A stretch of 64,000 nt of DNA. Source: Acidobacteriaceae bacterium. Its GTDB lineage: Bacteria > Acidobacteriota > Terriglobia > Terriglobales > Acidobacteriaceae. The translations under genes and the position numbers were made by a program. Location: positions 124,001-188,000 of the forward strand of contig PMYL01000054.1 in the NCBI GenBank assembly GCA_003170825.1, in the 5' to 3' direction. The notes below the pieces were generated by a model that ran no database searches, was not told the DNA's origin, and was given only the letters and a program-made list of their open reading frames with translations. Positions 30,361 to 42,539 of this stretch are shown piece after piece. Each line of letters starts with the position of its first letter. Position 1 is the stretch's first letter.

Positions 30361-30395
30361 AAAACGCCGGACGGCTGGGAGGCTGTCCGGCGTTT
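30361..30395 (-). terminator. Terminator of the leu-ilv block
   Basis: AACGCCGGAC...GTCCGGCGTT stem just downstream of ilvC. Confidence 0.75.
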
Positions 30396-30411
30396 GTTGA
30401 TTGAGGCGGAC

Positions 30412-31467
<1,056 letters not shown>

Positions 31468-31740
31468 TCAGTGGAGTGGGCCGGTTTTTGCTGTGCACGC
31501 AAACTTGTGCGGGTCCATATTGGACCGAAAAGCAATCGCGGGTTCTTCGCTCCCAATGAACGGTTGAACCCGGTTGAGGCTGCGATTTATTACAAAGGCA
31601 GCAAGTTAGCCCCCGCTTCGCGGGGATCGCGGGTTAGCGAGTTAGCGGGTTTCTGCGGCAGGCCCGATCCCTGCCTGAGTTCATTGCCTTTGCAACTCGC
31701 CGACCCGAGTCAAGCTGCTCAGGATGACAACATCGATGTA

Positions 31741-32322
31741 TCACTCCGGCTCGCCGGCGGCGCCTTCTTCAAGAGCTTCCAGAGGCGGTTCGGCAGGCAT
31801 GTCGGGACCGGCGCCCATGGCATTGAGGACGCTGCTGATGTGGTGGCCGCGGCGCATGGTCATCTTGCCGCTGCGGCAGATTTCGAGGATGCGGCCCTCG
31901 TCTTCACGGAGCACTTCGATCAGCCCTTCGATCTTGCTTTCGACGCCGGTCATTTCGATCATGAGCGACTCCGAGGTCAGGTCGACGATGCGGGCGCGAA
32001 AGACCTCGACCAGATCGAAGATCTGAGCGCGGTTGCGGGGCGTGGCGGCGATTTTAATGAGCGCCAGCTCGCGGGTGACGGCCGGATCCTTCGCGATGTC
32101 GTCCACATCGACCACATTCTCCAGTTTAAACAGACTGGCGCGGATGCGATCGCCGGCTTCAGCGGAGGCCTCGCAGACCAAGGTCAGGCGCGAGAGGCCG
32201 GGGCGCTCGCTGCGGCCCACGGTGAGCGAGTTGATGTTGATGTTGAGGCGGCGGAAGAGCGAGGCGACGCGGGTGAGCACGCCGGGCAGGTCTTCAACGT
32301 AAGCGACGAATGTGTGCAGCAT
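31741..32322 (-). CDS. ilvN: Acetolactate synthase small subunit
   Basis: 193 aa; ACT domain MLHTFVAYVEDLPGVLTRVASLFRRLNININSLTVG. Confidence 0.95.
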   Translation of the reverse strand: MLHTFVAYVEDLPGVLTRVASLFRRLNININSLTVGRSERPGLSRLTLVCEASAEAGDRIRASLFKLENVVDVDDIAKDPAVTRELALIKIAATPRNRAQIFDLVEVFRARIVDLTSESLMIEMTGVESKIEGLIEVLREDEGRILEICRSGKMTMRRGHHISSVLNAMGAGPDMPAEPPLEALEEGAAGEPE

Positions 32323-32330
32323 AAAAGCCT

Positions 32331-32442
32331 CTAGCTTCTAGCTCCTAGCTTCTAGCTCTTTGCTCCCGGCTTCCGCGCGCCGCCAAGACTGTTTGACTGA
32401 CGGCGGAAAAGTTAGGAGCTAGAAGCTAGCAGCTAGAAGCTG
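32331..32442. repeat. Long inverted repeat between ilvB and ilvN
   Basis: TCTAGCTTCTAGCTCCTAGCTTCTAGCT (32331-32358) opposed by AGTTAGGAGCTAGAAGCTAGCAGCTAGAAGCT (32411-32442). Confidence 0.8.
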
Positions 32443-32444
32443 TC

Positions 32445-34211
32445 TTATTTGTCGTCCGGCGATTCCACTAAGGGGTCGTTGCCGGGCCGGCGGATCATCT
32501 CGTGAAGTGCGGAGCCGGCGGAAACCATCGGATAGACCGAGTCTTCCTTCTCGACCTTGAAGTTGATCAGAAACGCGCCGGGCGCGGAACGGGCTTCGTT
32601 GACGGCCTCAGCCACCTCGGCGCGGGTGCGAACGGTGAGGCCCTGGATGCCGTGGGCGCCGGCCAGCTTGACGAAGTCGGGGCTGACCATCGGCGTGGCT
32701 TCGTAGTTGCGCTCGTAGAAGAACTCCTGCCACTGGCGGACCATGCCGAGATAGCCGTTGTTGATGACGGCGATGTTGATCTTGATCTTTTCCTGGACGA
32801 TGGTCGCCAGCTCGGCCGAGGTCATCTGGAAGCCGCCGTCGCCGGCAATGACCCAGACCTCTTTATCCGGGCAAGCGAACTTGGCGCCGATGGCGGCTGG
32901 CAGAGCGAATCCCATGGTGCCGAGGCCGCCTGAGGTGATGAGCGTACGCGGGTGCTCGTGGTGGTAGTACTGCGCCTCCCACATCTGATGCTGGCCGACG
33001 TCGGTGACGACGATGGCGTTGCCGCCGGTGATGCGCCAGAGGTCGTGCATGACGTGGGCGGCGTAGAGGTGGCCGGAGTCGGGGAGGTTCTTGATGTCGC
33101 GGACGGCGGCAGCGCCCTTGATGCCGTCGATGGTCTTGAGCCATGCGGAGCCGTCGCGGCCGGGTATGCGGGGAAGCAACTGCTCGAGCACTTCGCGGAG
33201 ATCGCCGACCAGTGCGACGTCGACCTTGATGTTCTTGTTGATCTCCGCCGGATCCACCTCGATGTGGATCTTCTTGGCCTTGGTGGCGTAGGTGGCGAGG
33301 CTGCCGGTGACGCGATCGTCAAACCTCATGCCGCAGGCGATGAGCAGGTCGGCTTCCTGGATGGCGTGGTTGACCCAGGCCTCGCCGTGCATGCCCATCA
33401 TGCCGAGGTTGAGGGGGTGCGAGGCAGGGAATGCGCCCAGGCCGAGAAGGGTGAGGGCGACGGGAATCTGGGCGCGCTCGGCCAGGGTGCGCACCTGTTC
33501 CATGGCGCTGGATTCGATGATGCCGTGGCCGGCGAGGATGACGGGGCGTTTGGCGTTGCGGATGAGTTCGGCGGCTTGCGCGAGACCGGAGTCCTCGACG
33601 TGGAGCATGGGGTGGGGGCGGTAGGGGCGCGGTTTGGCGGCGGCAAAGTCAAAGAGGGCCGTGGCCTGCTGCGCGTCCTTGGTGATGTCAACCAGCACCG
33701 GGCCGGGACGGCCGGAGCGGGCAATCTGGAAGGCGTGACGGAGCGCGGGCGCCACGTCCTCTGTGCGGCTGATGAGAAAGTTGTGCTTGGTGACGGGCAA
33801 GGTGATGCCGGTGATGTCGACTTCCTGAAAGGCGTCGGTGCCGAGAACCTTGCTGGAGACATTGCCGGTGATGCAGACGATGGGGATGGAGTCCAGCATG
33901 GCGGTGGCGATGCCGGTGACGAGGTTGGTGGCGCCGGGGCCGCTGGTGGCGATGGCGACGCCCACCTTGCCCGATGCGCGGGCATAGCCGTCGGCCATGT
34001 GCGCGGCCCCCTGCTCGTGGCGGACGAGGACATGGTGAATGGGAAACTTGCGCAGCGCGTCATAGACCGGCAGGATGGCGCCGCCGGGATAGCCGAAGAC
34101 GGTGGTGACGCCTTCGCCCACCAGCGTGGCCCACACGATCTCCGCGCCGGTGAGGCGGGCGGGAGTGGTGAGATGAGCGTTTGCGGCTTGCGTGGTTGCG
34201 TTGGTTCCCAT
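32445..34211 (-). CDS. ilvB: Acetolactate synthase large subunit
   Basis: 588 aa; TPP enzyme, FGYPGGAILPVYDAL, GATNLVTGIATAMLDSIP. Confidence 0.96.
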   Translation of the reverse strand: MGTNATTQAANAHLTTPARLTGAEIVWATLVGEGVTTVFGYPGGAILPVYDALRKFPIHHVLVRHEQGAAHMADGYARASGKVGVAIATSGPGATNLVTGIATAMLDSIPIVCITGNVSSKVLGTDAFQEVDITGITLPVTKHNFLISRTEDVAPALRHAFQIARSGRPGPVLVDITKDAQQATALFDFAAAKPRPYRPHPMLHVEDSGLAQAAELIRNAKRPVILAGHGIIESSAMEQVRTLAERAQIPVALTLLGLGAFPASHPLNLGMMGMHGEAWVNHAIQEADLLIACGMRFDDRVTGSLATYATKAKKIHIEVDPAEINKNIKVDVALVGDLREVLEQLLPRIPGRDGSAWLKTIDGIKGAAAVRDIKNLPDSGHLYAAHVMHDLWRITGGNAIVVTDVGQHQMWEAQYYHHEHPRTLITSGGLGTMGFALPAAIGAKFACPDKEVWVIAGDGGFQMTSAELATIVQEKIKINIAVINNGYLGMVRQWQEFFYERNYEATPMVSPDFVKLAGAHGIQGLTVRTRAEVAEAVNEARSAPGAFLINFKVEKEDSVYPMVSAGSALHEMIRRPGNDPLVESPDDK

Positions 34212-34250
34212 GGTGGACTCCTTTTTAGCTGTTAGCTGCTAGAAGCTGTT

Positions 34251-35924
34251 TTACGTCGTTGCTCCCTCGGAGGCGCTGGTTACGCGGTCGACATATTTGC
34301 GGAAGACGCCGCGTGGCCAACGAAGGGCTGGCGGCGTGAAGCTTTTGAGCCGGGCCGCGATTTCTTCCTGGCTGACTTCGAGAGTCAGCTTGCGGTTGGG
34401 AATGTCGAAGTGAATGATGTCGCCCTCGCGGACGGCGGCGATGGGTCCGCCGACGAAGGCTTCGGGGGCGACGTGGCCGGCGGTGAAGCCGCGCGTTGCG
34501 CCGGAGAAACGGCCGTCGGTCAACAGGGCCACAGTGGCGCTGAGTTCCGCATTCGAGCTTATGGCGGCGGTGACTTGCAGCATCTCTCTCATGCCGGGAC
34601 CGCCCTTGGGGCCTTCATAACGGATGACGAGCACGTCGCCGGGCTTGATCTGAGCGGATTGAACGGCGGCGAAGCAGGCTTCTTCGGTGTCGAAGACGCG
34701 GGCGGGGCCGCGATGCTCGACGCGGTTGGCGGCGGCGACTTTCATCACGCAGCCTTCGGGGGCGAGGTTGCCTTTGAGGATGACGAGGCCGCCGGTGGGC
34801 TTGATGGGTTTGTCAAAGGTGTGAATGACGACCTGGCCGGGAGTTTCCACGGCGAGAGCGGCTTCTTCAGCAAGGGTTCGTCCGCTGATGGTTAGCGTGG
34901 AGCCGTCGGCGTGGCCGGCGTCGATGAGGCGCTTGGCGAGGAGGCGCGAACCGCCGGCAGCCTGATAGTCGGAGGCAACGAATTTACCGGCGGGAGTGAG
35001 GTCGCAGATGTAGGGCGTGCGCTTAGAGATGATGTCGAAGTCGTCGATGGAGAGGGGAATGCCGATCTCGCGGGCGATGGCGATGAGGTGAAGAACGGCA
35101 TTGGTGGAACCGCCGCTGGCGGCCACGCTGGCGATGGTGTTCTCGATGGATTTGCGGGTGATGATTTGCGAGGGGCGGCGATTGGCGCGGACGGCGTCCA
35201 TGAGAATGCGGCCGGCTTCGCGGGTGGCTTCGTGCTTGTCTTTGGAAGTGGCGGGGACGCCGGAGAGATAGATGGGTGCGATGCCCAGAATCTCCGCCGA
35301 CATGGCCATGGTGTTGGCGGTGAACTGGCCGCCACATGCGCCCGCGCCGGGACAGGCGTTGGCTTCAAGGGCTTCGAGGCCGGCGTCGTCGATGCGGCCT
35401 GCGGCGTGGGAGCCGATGCCCTCGAAGACATCCTGAATGGTGATGTCCACGCCGTTCAGTTTGCCGGGAGCGATGGATCCGCCGTAGAGCATGAGGCCGG
35501 GAATGTCGAGGCGGCAGAGGGCCATGATGATGCCGGGCATGTTCTTGTCGCAGCCGCCGATGCCGGCGAGGCCGTCGAAGAGGTTGCCGCGGGCGACTAA
35601 CTCAATGGAGTCGGCGATGACTTCGCGCGAGACCAGAGAGGCCTTCATGCCCTGCGTGCCCATGGTGATGCCGTCGGAGATAGTGATGGTGTTGAACTCC
35701 ATCGGCGTTCCGCCAGCCTCGCGAATCCCCTCCTTGAGGGCTTCGGCAATCTCGCGCAGATGCACGTTGCAGGTGCCGATCTCGGTCCAGGTGTTGGCGA
35801 TGCCGATGATGGGCTTGTGCAGATCGTCTTTGCTGTAACCGACGCCGCGCAGATAGGAACGCGCGGCGGCCCGGCTGGGGCCTTCGGTCATCGGGATGCT
35901 TTGGCGCTTGCCTTCGATGGTCAT
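34251..35924 (-). CDS. ilvD: Dihydroxy-acid dehydratase
   Basis: 557 aa; GIGGCDKNMPGIIMA, ANACPGAGACGGQFTANTM. Confidence 0.97.
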   Translation of the reverse strand: MTIEGKRQSIPMTEGPSRAAARSYLRGVGYSKDDLHKPIIGIANTWTEIGTCNVHLREIAEALKEGIREAGGTPMEFNTITISDGITMGTQGMKASLVSREVIADSIELVARGNLFDGLAGIGGCDKNMPGIIMALCRLDIPGLMLYGGSIAPGKLNGVDITIQDVFEGIGSHAAGRIDDAGLEALEANACPGAGACGGQFTANTMAMSAEILGIAPIYLSGVPATSKDKHEATREAGRILMDAVRANRRPSQIITRKSIENTIASVAASGGSTNAVLHLIAIAREIGIPLSIDDFDIISKRTPYICDLTPAGKFVASDYQAAGGSRLLAKRLIDAGHADGSTLTISGRTLAEEAALAVETPGQVVIHTFDKPIKPTGGLVILKGNLAPEGCVMKVAAANRVEHRGPARVFDTEEACFAAVQSAQIKPGDVLVIRYEGPKGGPGMREMLQVTAAISSNAELSATVALLTDGRFSGATRGFTAGHVAPEAFVGGPIAAVREGDIIHFDIPNRKLTLEVSQEEIAARLKSFTPPALRWPRGVFRKYVDRVTSASEGATT

Positions 35925-35957
35925 TGTGTTACGGAAACCTTTCCTTGCTGTGAGCTT

Positions 35958-36575
35958 CTAGCTGGCTTTTGCTTTCAGCCAGCCGGCTTGGTCGTGTTTG
36001 GCTTCGAATGTGTCCAGTGTCGCTTCGTGCCGGAGCGTGAGGCCAATATCGTCCAGTCCTTCAATGAGACAGAACTTGCGGAACGGGTCTACCTCGAAGG
36101 TTGCGTTGAAACCGAAGCTATCAGTCACGGTTTGATCTTCGAGCGAAACCGTGAGCTGGTAGTTCGGCAGCGTTTTGGCGTTGTGCAGCAGTTGCGCAAC
36201 CTGTTCTTCAGTCAGCCGGGCCAGCACGATGCCGTTCTTGCCGGCGTTGGAGAAGAAGATGTCGGCGAAGGTTGGAGCGATGACGGCGCGGAAGCCAAAG
36301 TCGTTCAGCGCCCAGGCGGCATGCTCGCGGCTGGAGCCGCAGGCGAAGTTCTTGCCTGCGATGAGAATTTGAGCGCCCTTGTAGCGCGGGTCGTTGAGGA
36401 CGAACGCGGGGTCGGGATCGCCGGCCGCATTGCGCCGCCAGTCGAAGAAAAGAAAATCGCCGTAGCCGGTGCGCTCGATGCGCTTGAGGAACTGCTTGGG
36501 AATGATCTGGTCGGTGTCGACGTTGGCGCGGTCGAGGGGCGCAGCCAGTGCGGTGAGTGTGCGAAAGGGTTCCAT
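35958..36575 (-). CDS. leuD: 3-isopropylmalate dehydratase small subunit
   Basis: 205 aa; NVDTDQIIPKQFLKRIERTG, FACGSSREHAAWAL. Confidence 0.96.
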   Translation of the reverse strand: MEPFRTLTALAAPLDRANVDTDQIIPKQFLKRIERTGYGDFLFFDWRRNAAGDPDPAFVLNDPRYKGAQILIAGKNFACGSSREHAAWALNDFGFRAVIAPTFADIFFSNAGKNGIVLARLTEEQVAQLLHNAKTLPNYQLTVSLEDQTVTDSFGFNATFEVDPFRKFCLIEGLDDIGLTLRHEATLDTFEAKHDQAGWLKAKAS

Positions 36576-37996
36576 CAGGCTTTTACCTCCCAGTTGCGAA
36601 TGTCGACGAAGTGGCCGGCAATAGCGGCTGCTGCGGCCATCTCGGGCGAGACCAGGTGGGTGCGTCCGCCGCGGCCCTGGCGGCCTTCAAAGTTGCGGTT
36701 GCTGGTGGAGGCGCAACGCTCGCCCGGCGCAAGAATGTCGGGATTCATGCCCAGGCACATGGAGCAGCCTGGTTCCCTCCAGTCGAATCCAGCCTCGCGG
36801 AAGACGCGGTCGAGGCCTTCGGATTCGGCTTGCGCCTTGACGGCTTGCGAGCCGGGAACGACCATGGCGCTGACATGCGTGGAGACCTTGTAACCGGAGG
36901 CGATGCGGGCGGCGGCGCGGAGGTCTTCCAGTCGGCCATTGGTGCAGGAGCCGATGAAGACGCGGTCGATAGACACATCTTCTAGAGGCGTGCCGGCCGT
37001 GAGTCCCATGTATTCGAGGGCGCGCTCGAGGCCCTTGCGCTCCTGCTCGTTGGGAGCGGCGGCGGGGTCGGGCACGGATGAGGTGATGGGCGCGACCATG
37101 CCGGGACTGGTACCCCAACTGACGTAGGGAACCAGCGTGGCGGCGTCGATGATGAGTTCGCGATCGAACTTTGCGCCGGGGTCGGTGGGGAGTTTGCTCC
37201 ACTCGGTCACGGCCTGGTCCCATGCATCGCCTGCGGGTGAGAAGCGGCGGCCTTTGAGGTAGGCGAAGGTGATTGCATCGGGAGCGATCATTCCCGCGCG
37301 GGCTCCGGCTTCGATGCTCATGTTGCAGACGGTCATGCGGCCTTCCATGGAGAGGGCGCGGATGGCCGAGCCGGCGTATTCTACGACGCAGCCGGTTGCG
37401 CCATCGGTGCCGATCTGCCCGATGATAGCGAGGATAATGTCCTTCGCCGTGACGCCGCGCGGCAGCTCGCCTTCGACGGCGATGCGGAAGGTCTTGGGCT
37501 TTGACTGGGGCAGCGTCTGCGTGGCGAGGACGTGCTCGACTTCGCTGGTGCCGATGCCGAACGCGAGCGCGCCAAGTGCGCCGTGGGTGCTGGTGTGCGA
37601 GTCGCCGCAGACGATGGTCATGCCGGGCTTCGTGATGCCAAGTTCGGGGCCGATGACGTGAACGATGCCTTGCTCGTGCGAGTTCACGTCGTAAAACTCG
37701 ACGCCGAATTCAGCGCAGTTTTGGCGCAGCGTGGCGATCTGCGTGGCGGCGATCTGGTCGATGATATGGAGGCGGCCTGCGATGGTGGTGGGCACGTTGT
37801 GGTCCACGGTGGCGATACAACGGTCGGAGCGGCGGACCTTGCGGCCGGCCACGCGCAGGCCTTCAAAGGCTTGCGGCGAGGTGACCTCGTGCAGCAGTTG
37901 CAGGTCGATGTAGAGCAGGGTTGGCTCGCCTTGCGGCTCGACCACCACGTGCTGCTGCCAGACCTTTTCGAATAGTGTCTTTGATTCGGTGCTCAT
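36575..37996 (-). CDS. leuC: 3-isopropylmalate dehydratase large subunit
   Basis: Start [66 protein letters not shown]. Confidence 0.96.
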   Translation of the reverse strand: MSTESKTLFEKVWQQHVVVEPQGEPTLLYIDLQLLHEVTSPQAFEGLRVAGRKVRRSDRCIATVDHNVPTTIAGRLHIIDQIAATQIATLRQNCAEFGVEFYDVNSHEQGIVHVIGPELGITKPGMTIVCGDSHTSTHGALGALAFGIGTSEVEHVLATQTLPQSKPKTFRIAVEGELPRGVTAKDIILAIIGQIGTDGATGCVVEYAGSAIRALSMEGRMTVCNMSIEAGARAGMIAPDAITFAYLKGRRFSPAGDAWDQAVTEWSKLPTDPGAKFDRELIIDAATLVPYVSWGTSPGMVAPITSSVPDPAAAPNEQERKGLERALEYMGLTAGTPLEDVSIDRVFIGSCTNGRLEDLRAAARIASGYKVSTHVSAMVVPGSQAVKAQAESEGLDRVFREAGFDWREPGCSMCLGMNPDILAPGERCASTSNRNFEGRQGRGGRTHLVSPEMAAAAAIAGHFVDIRNWEVKA

Positions 37997-38032
37997 GGAA
38001 CTCCCTGTGTTCAAAAGCTTGAGTGCTTGTAT

Positions 38033-38080
38033 ATCCCACCCTAGCCGCAAAAGAAAAAACGCGGCGAGGGTGGGGCACCC
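38033..38080 (+). repeat. 48 bp intergenic hairpin family, copy A
   Basis: TCCCACCCTAGCCGCAAAAGAAAAAACGCGGCGAGGGTGGGGCACCC. Confidence 0.85.
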
Positions 38081-38096
38081 GGTTGGTTTGGAAAGC

Positions 38097-39188
38097 CTAC
38101 GCGGTCACGAGCAGTTCTTTCACGGTTTCGCGCACCTTTGCGCCCATCTCGCGGGTTCCGAGCACGGTCAATCCCTCGGGATTGGTGCGCGCCAGGTCTT
38201 GCGTGCGGAAGCCCCGTTCCAGCACCTTGCGGACAGCCTTGACGATCACGTCGGCCTCCGCATCGAGCCCGAACGTGTAGCGCAGAAGCATGGCTCCGGT
38301 CAGGATGGTGGCCAGCGGATTGGCGATGTTCTTGCCCGCATGTTTAGGCGCGGAGCCGTGGGCCGGCTCATACAGATTGATCTTGCCGCCGGCGGTCCCC
38401 GAGGGCAACATGCCCAGCGAGCCGGTGATCACCGAAGCCTCGTCAGTGAGAATGTCGCCGAATGTGTTCTCCGTGACCACCACGTCGAAGTCGCGCGGCC
38501 GCTTCATCAGGTGCATCGACATGGCGTCGACGAACTGGTGCTCCAACGTCACATCGGGAAACTCTTTGGCCACCTCGATCACCGTGTCGCGCCAAAGCTG
38601 CGAGACTTCAAGCACATTGGCCTTGTCGACGCTGGTGACCAGTTTGCGGCGCTTTTGGGCCAACTGGAAGGCGACGCGGGCGACGCGGGCCACTTCATCG
38701 CGCGTGTAGATCATGGTATTGAAAGCTACGCCCTTTTCCTTGTCCCACCCGCGGGGCTGGCCATAGTAGAGGCCGCCGAGCAGCTCGCGGACGAACATAA
38801 TATCCGTGCCGTCGACGATCTCGGGCCGCAGGGGGCTGTTGACCGTCAGCTCCTTGAAGGCAAAGACGGGGCGCAGGTTGGCGAAGCCGCCCAGAGCCGC
38901 GCGCAGTCCGAGCAGACCGGCCTCGGGGCGCTGGCTTGGAGGAAGAGAATTGAATTTGTCGTCGCCCACCGCGCCTAAAAAGACGGCTTCGGAGTCGAGA
39001 GCAGCGGCAACGGTGTCGGGAGGCAGAGGCGTTCCATCCCGCTCAATGGCCACACCGCCAATGCGCCGCTCGTCAAGATCCAGCGTGTGGCCGCTCATGG
39101 CCACTACTTCCTGCAATACGGCGATGGCTTGTTCGATGATTTCGGGGCCAATGCCGTCTCCGGGGGTAACGAGTACTTTCAACTTCAT
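38097..39188 (-). CDS. leuB: 3-isopropylmalate dehydrogenase
   Basis: Start [59 protein letters not shown]. Confidence 0.95.
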   Translation of the reverse strand: MKLKVLVTPGDGIGPEIIEQAIAVLQEVVAMSGHTLDLDERRIGGVAIERDGTPLPPDTVAAALDSEAVFLGAVGDDKFNSLPPSQRPEAGLLGLRAALGGFANLRPVFAFKELTVNSPLRPEIVDGTDIMFVRELLGGLYYGQPRGWDKEKGVAFNTMIYTRDEVARVARVAFQLAQKRRKLVTSVDKANVLEVSQLWRDTVIEVAKEFPDVTLEHQFVDAMSMHLMKRPRDFDVVVTENTFGDILTDEASVITGSLGMLPSGTAGGKINLYEPAHGSAPKHAGKNIANPLATILTGAMLLRYTFGLDAEADVIVKAVRKVLERGFRTQDLARTNPEGLTVLGTREMGAKVRETVKELLVTA

Positions 39189-39264
39189 TCTTATCTCTCC
39201 TTGTTCTTCGGGTATAGGTTTCTTCTTGCCGCAGGCCTTCCGTTGGGACCGAGCCGAAGCCGGC

Positions 39265-40461
39265 TCAATCGAGTTCGGAGACCGGTTCGCGGCGTTTCTC
39301 TCGGATCTGGTCGGGCACAACGCCGATCAGATCCTGGTCGTAGATGTTCTTCTTGCGGTCGGCGAGGGCGACGAAGCGGTAGTAGGTATGTTGCAGCTCC
39401 TCGCGGGTGAGGGTGAAGCCGAGCTGCTCCAATCTGTGTCTAAGGGCGGCGCGGCCGGAGTGCTTGCCGAGGACGAGATGGGTTTTGGCGACGCCGACCA
39501 GCGCGGGGGTCATGATCTCGTAGCAGAGGGGGTTGGCCAACATGCCGTGCTGATGGATGCCGGACTCGTGGGCAAAGGCGTTGTCGCCGACGATGGCCTT
39601 GTTGGGCGAGGGGCGGAAGGTGATGATCTGGCCGAGGACCTGGCTGGTGGCGTAAAGATTTTCAAGCTTGATGTTGGTGGAGATGCCGAAGCGGTCGCCG
39701 CGGACATAGAGGGCGGCTGCGATCTCTTCGAGGGCGGCGTTACCGGCGCGTTCTCCGATGCCGTTGATGGTGCACTCGACCTGGCGCGCGCCGGCGGTGA
39801 TGGCGGCCAGCGAGTTGGCAACGGCGAGGCCCAGGTCGTCGTGACAATGCGAGGAGAGGACGATGCCTTCGGCGTCGATGGCCGGGACGCGCTCGCGGAC
39901 TTCAGCGAACATGCGGCCGTATTCTTCGGGGGTGGAGTAGCCGACGGTATCGGGCATGTTGATGGTGGTGGCACCGGCCTGGACGGCCACGCGAACCATT
40001 TCTACAAGAAAATCGCGATCGGAGCGGGTGGCATCCTCGGGGGAGAACTCGACATCGTCCACCAGCGAGCGGGCCAGGCGCACCGATTCGGCGGTGCGAT
40101 CCAGGGCCTCCTGGCGGCTCATCTTCAGCTTGTATTCCAGATGCAGATCGCTGGAGGCCAGGAAGACGTGGATGCGGGCGCGGTCAGCGAACTGCAGGGC
40201 GCGGCCGGCCATTTCAATATCTTCCGTCATGGCCCGAGCCAGCGAGGCGATGCGCGGCTTGCGGACGGCCTGGGTGATGGTGGCGATGGCCGCGAAGTCG
40301 CCCTCGGAGGCCATGGCGAAGCCGGCCTCGATGATGTCCACGCCCAGGTCCTCGAGGGCGTGGGCCATGGTGAGCTTTTCCTGCGTGGTCATGCTGCAGC
40401 CGGGCGACTGCTCGCCGTCGCGCAGCGTGGTGTCGAAGAAGACTACGTGATTCGAGGTCAT
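39265..40461 (-). CDS. leuA: 2-isopropylmalate synthase
   Basis: Start [50 protein letters not shown]. Confidence 0.95.
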   Translation of the reverse strand: MTSNHVVFFDTTLRDGEQSPGCSMTTQEKLTMAHALEDLGVDIIEAGFAMASEGDFAAIATITQAVRKPRIASLARAMTEDIEMAGRALQFADRARIHVFLASSDLHLEYKLKMSRQEALDRTAESVRLARSLVDDVEFSPEDATRSDRDFLVEMVRVAVQAGATTINMPDTVGYSTPEEYGRMFAEVRERVPAIDAEGIVLSSHCHDDLGLAVANSLAAITAGARQVECTINGIGERAGNAALEEIAAALYVRGDRFGISTNIKLENLYATSQVLGQIITFRPSPNKAIVGDNAFAHESGIHQHGMLANPLCYEIMTPALVGVAKTHLVLGKHSGRAALRHRLEQLGFTLTREELQHTYYRFVALADRKKNIYDQDLIGVVPDQIREKRREPVSELD

Positions 40462-40521
40462 GAATTCGCCTGCCGGGAGGAGCTTCCTGCCAACACTGCA
40501 AGTGTCTCGCATAGGGCCGGT

Positions 40522-40565
40522 ATAAGGCAAAGTTATTCTTTTTGGGGAAGCGATTAGAATTGCTT
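40522..40565. promoter_or_regulatory. Candidate LysR binding region between leuA and the lysR-type gene
   Basis: ATAA-N7-TTAT at 40522-40536 and near-palindrome AAGCGATT-AG-AATTGCTT at 40548-40565. Confidence 0.5.
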
Positions 40566-40587
40566 ATGATGGATTTCGGAGGCGTAC

Positions 40588-41511
40588 ATGGAACTGAATC
40601 AACTGGAGACGTTTTTGGCGGTGGCGGAGGAGCGAAGCTTCTCGCGGGCGGCGGTGCGGCTGCACCGGACGCAGCCGGCGGTGAGCCAGGTGATCCGCAA
40701 ACTGGAAGCGGCGGTGGGCGAGACGCTGTTCGACCGGGCGGCGCGGGACGGGTCGCTGACGGCGGCGGGGATGCTGCTGCGCGACTATGCGCTGCGGCTG
40801 ATGGCGCTGCGGCGGGAGGCTACGAGCGCACTGGACGAGCTGAAGAACCTGGAGCGGGGGCGGCTGCAGCTGGCGGCGAACGAGTACACGTGCATGTACC
40901 TGCTGCCGGCGATCGACCAATTCCGGCGGGAGTTTCCGCATGTGAGCGTGACGGTGCACAGGATGCTGGCCTCGAAGATTCCCGAGGAACTGAGCCTGCG
41001 CACGTTCGAGATCGGGGTGATTTCGTTCCGGCCGGACCCGGCGCAGTTCCGCACTATCGCGGTGTATGGGGACAGCCTGGCGTTCATTGTGAGCCCCCAT
41101 CATCCGCTGGCGGGTGCGGAGCGGGTCTCCATCACCGACCTGGGGAAAGAGCTTTTTGTGGCCCACAACGTGGCCTCGCCGCTGCGGCGGAAGGTGATCG
41201 AGGCCTTTCAGCGCTACCGGACGCCGTTGAACATGGGCATCGAGCTGCCGACGATCGAAGCGATCAAGCGGTTTGTGGCAATGGGCAACGGGGTGGCGCT
41301 GGTTCCGCACCTGACGGTGGCGCGGGAGCTGGAGACCGGGGACCTGGTGCGGGTTCCGGTGGACGAACTGGAGATCAAACGCGTGCTGCGGCTGGTGCAC
41401 CGGCGGCAGGCCACGCTCTCCTATGCGGCCAGAGCCTTTTTGCGCACGGTGAGGACGCTGGCCAAGGAGCAGGGGCCGCCATTTTATTATCATGTGGAGC
41501 GGACAGGCTGA
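40588..41511 (+). CDS. LysR-family transcriptional regulator
   Basis: 307 aa; MELNQLETFLAVAEERSFSRAAVRLHRTQPAVSQVIRKLEAAVGETLFDR. Confidence 0.96.
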   Translation: MELNQLETFLAVAEERSFSRAAVRLHRTQPAVSQVIRKLEAAVGETLFDRAARDGSLTAAGMLLRDYALRLMALRREATSALDELKNLERGRLQLAANEYTCMYLLPAIDQFRREFPHVSVTVHRMLASKIPEELSLRTFEIGVISFRPDPAQFRTIAVYGDSLAFIVSPHHPLAGAERVSITDLGKELFVAHNVASPLRRKVIEAFQRYRTPLNMGIELPTIEAIKRFVAMGNGVALVPHLTVARELETGDLVRVPVDELEIKRVLRLVHRRQATLSYAARAFLRTVRTLAKEQGPPFYYHVERTG

Positions 41512-41798
41512 GCGGGTGCGATCAAAGCGGACCGTGAGGGGTGTCTGGTCTGGTTGTTTGTGCGGGGCAAGCGCCCCTTTGGCTTCCGGTGCGTCTATAG
41601 CCTCAGATCATTCCGGTGCAATGGCCGGCGCAATGGCCGGCGCTATGGCTTGCGCGATGGCCGGGGCAGGGGGAATCCGGCACGGACCGGCCCGGCAAGT
41701 TACAATGCTGAGAGCGGGGCCCGGCTCGAGCCGGCGCGCCGGAATCGACAAGTTCGTTGCCAGCCGGAAGGTTGCGCAGTCGTGAGGTTCAGGACCGA

Positions 41799-42428
41799 AT
41801 GAAGAAGATCGCATTCATTGCATTTCTGCTATCCGTATGCGTGGCCGCAGGCCGCGCTCAGGAAAGCCGCCAGGACATCAGCATCAGCGGAATAGGGCTT
41901 ATTGAGCCGTTCATTGCCTCATCAACCGACGTACAGGTCCACTCGACCGCCGCCTATGGCGCGATGGCCGGCTACCGTTTCATGCTCACGCCCTCGAGCG
42001 CGCTCGAGGTCAACTACGGGATCACCTACCAGAACAAGATCAACTACTCCGCACCCAATATCGGTCCATACGGCATCACCATTCTGACCCGTACACAGGA
42101 GATATCGGCCGCCTACGTGCGCACGTTCCACTTCCGCAAATACAATCCGTTTGTCGAGGCAGGCCCGGGAGCGTTCATTTTCCTGCCCATCGTGAACAGC
42201 GGCACGAAGATCCTGGGCGCAAAGCAGCAGACCGAGGTCGGCGCCATGTACGGAGCCGGCATCGCCTATGAGATCAGCCCCAGCTTCGACATCCGCGCGG
42301 AGTTTCGGGGGTATGTCACCAAGGTGCCGACATTTGGCCAGACGTCGAGTAGTTCGGGCTACAACTTCTCCACCAACAAGTGGTACAACATCTACGTTCC
42401 GACGATCGGCGTGGCATATCACTTCTAG
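41799..42428 (+). CDS. Outer-membrane beta-barrel protein
   Basis: Signal peptide MKKIAFIAFLLSVCVAAGRAQ, alternating strands, C-terminal aromatic VPTIGVAYHF. Confidence 0.8.
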   Translation: MKKIAFIAFLLSVCVAAGRAQESRQDISISGIGLIEPFIASSTDVQVHSTAAYGAMAGYRFMLTPSSALEVNYGITYQNKINYSAPNIGPYGITILTRTQEISAAYVRTFHFRKYNPFVEAGPGAFIFLPIVNSGTKILGAKQQTEVGAMYGAGIAYEISPSFDIRAEFRGYVTKVPTFGQTSSSSGYNFSTNKWYNIYVPTIGVAYHF

Positions 42429-42449
42429 AGCCAACGAGCATATAGGCTA

Positions 42450-42481
42450 AAAAGGGGACGGGCTGCAGCCCGTCCCCTTTT
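42450..42481. terminator. Bidirectional terminator
   Basis: Perfect 32 nt palindrome AAAAGGGGACGGGCTGCAGCCCGTCCCCTTTT between convergent genes. Confidence 0.9.
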
Positions 42482-42539
42482 GTTTCTGCCGTTCCTGCAA
42501 GATTCTGATGGAATGAGTTCCTGTCCGCCGGTTTTGGGA

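Noticed and set aside
32952-34235. 427 aa plus-strand ORF opposite ilvB
   Set aside because: Antisense phantom ORF rich in G/D/V/A; ilvB on the minus strand is unequivocal
41618-41670. ATGGCCGGCGCA tandem repeat
   Set aside because: About four imperfect 12 bp copies in a short intergenic stretch; reported ORFs there look spurious
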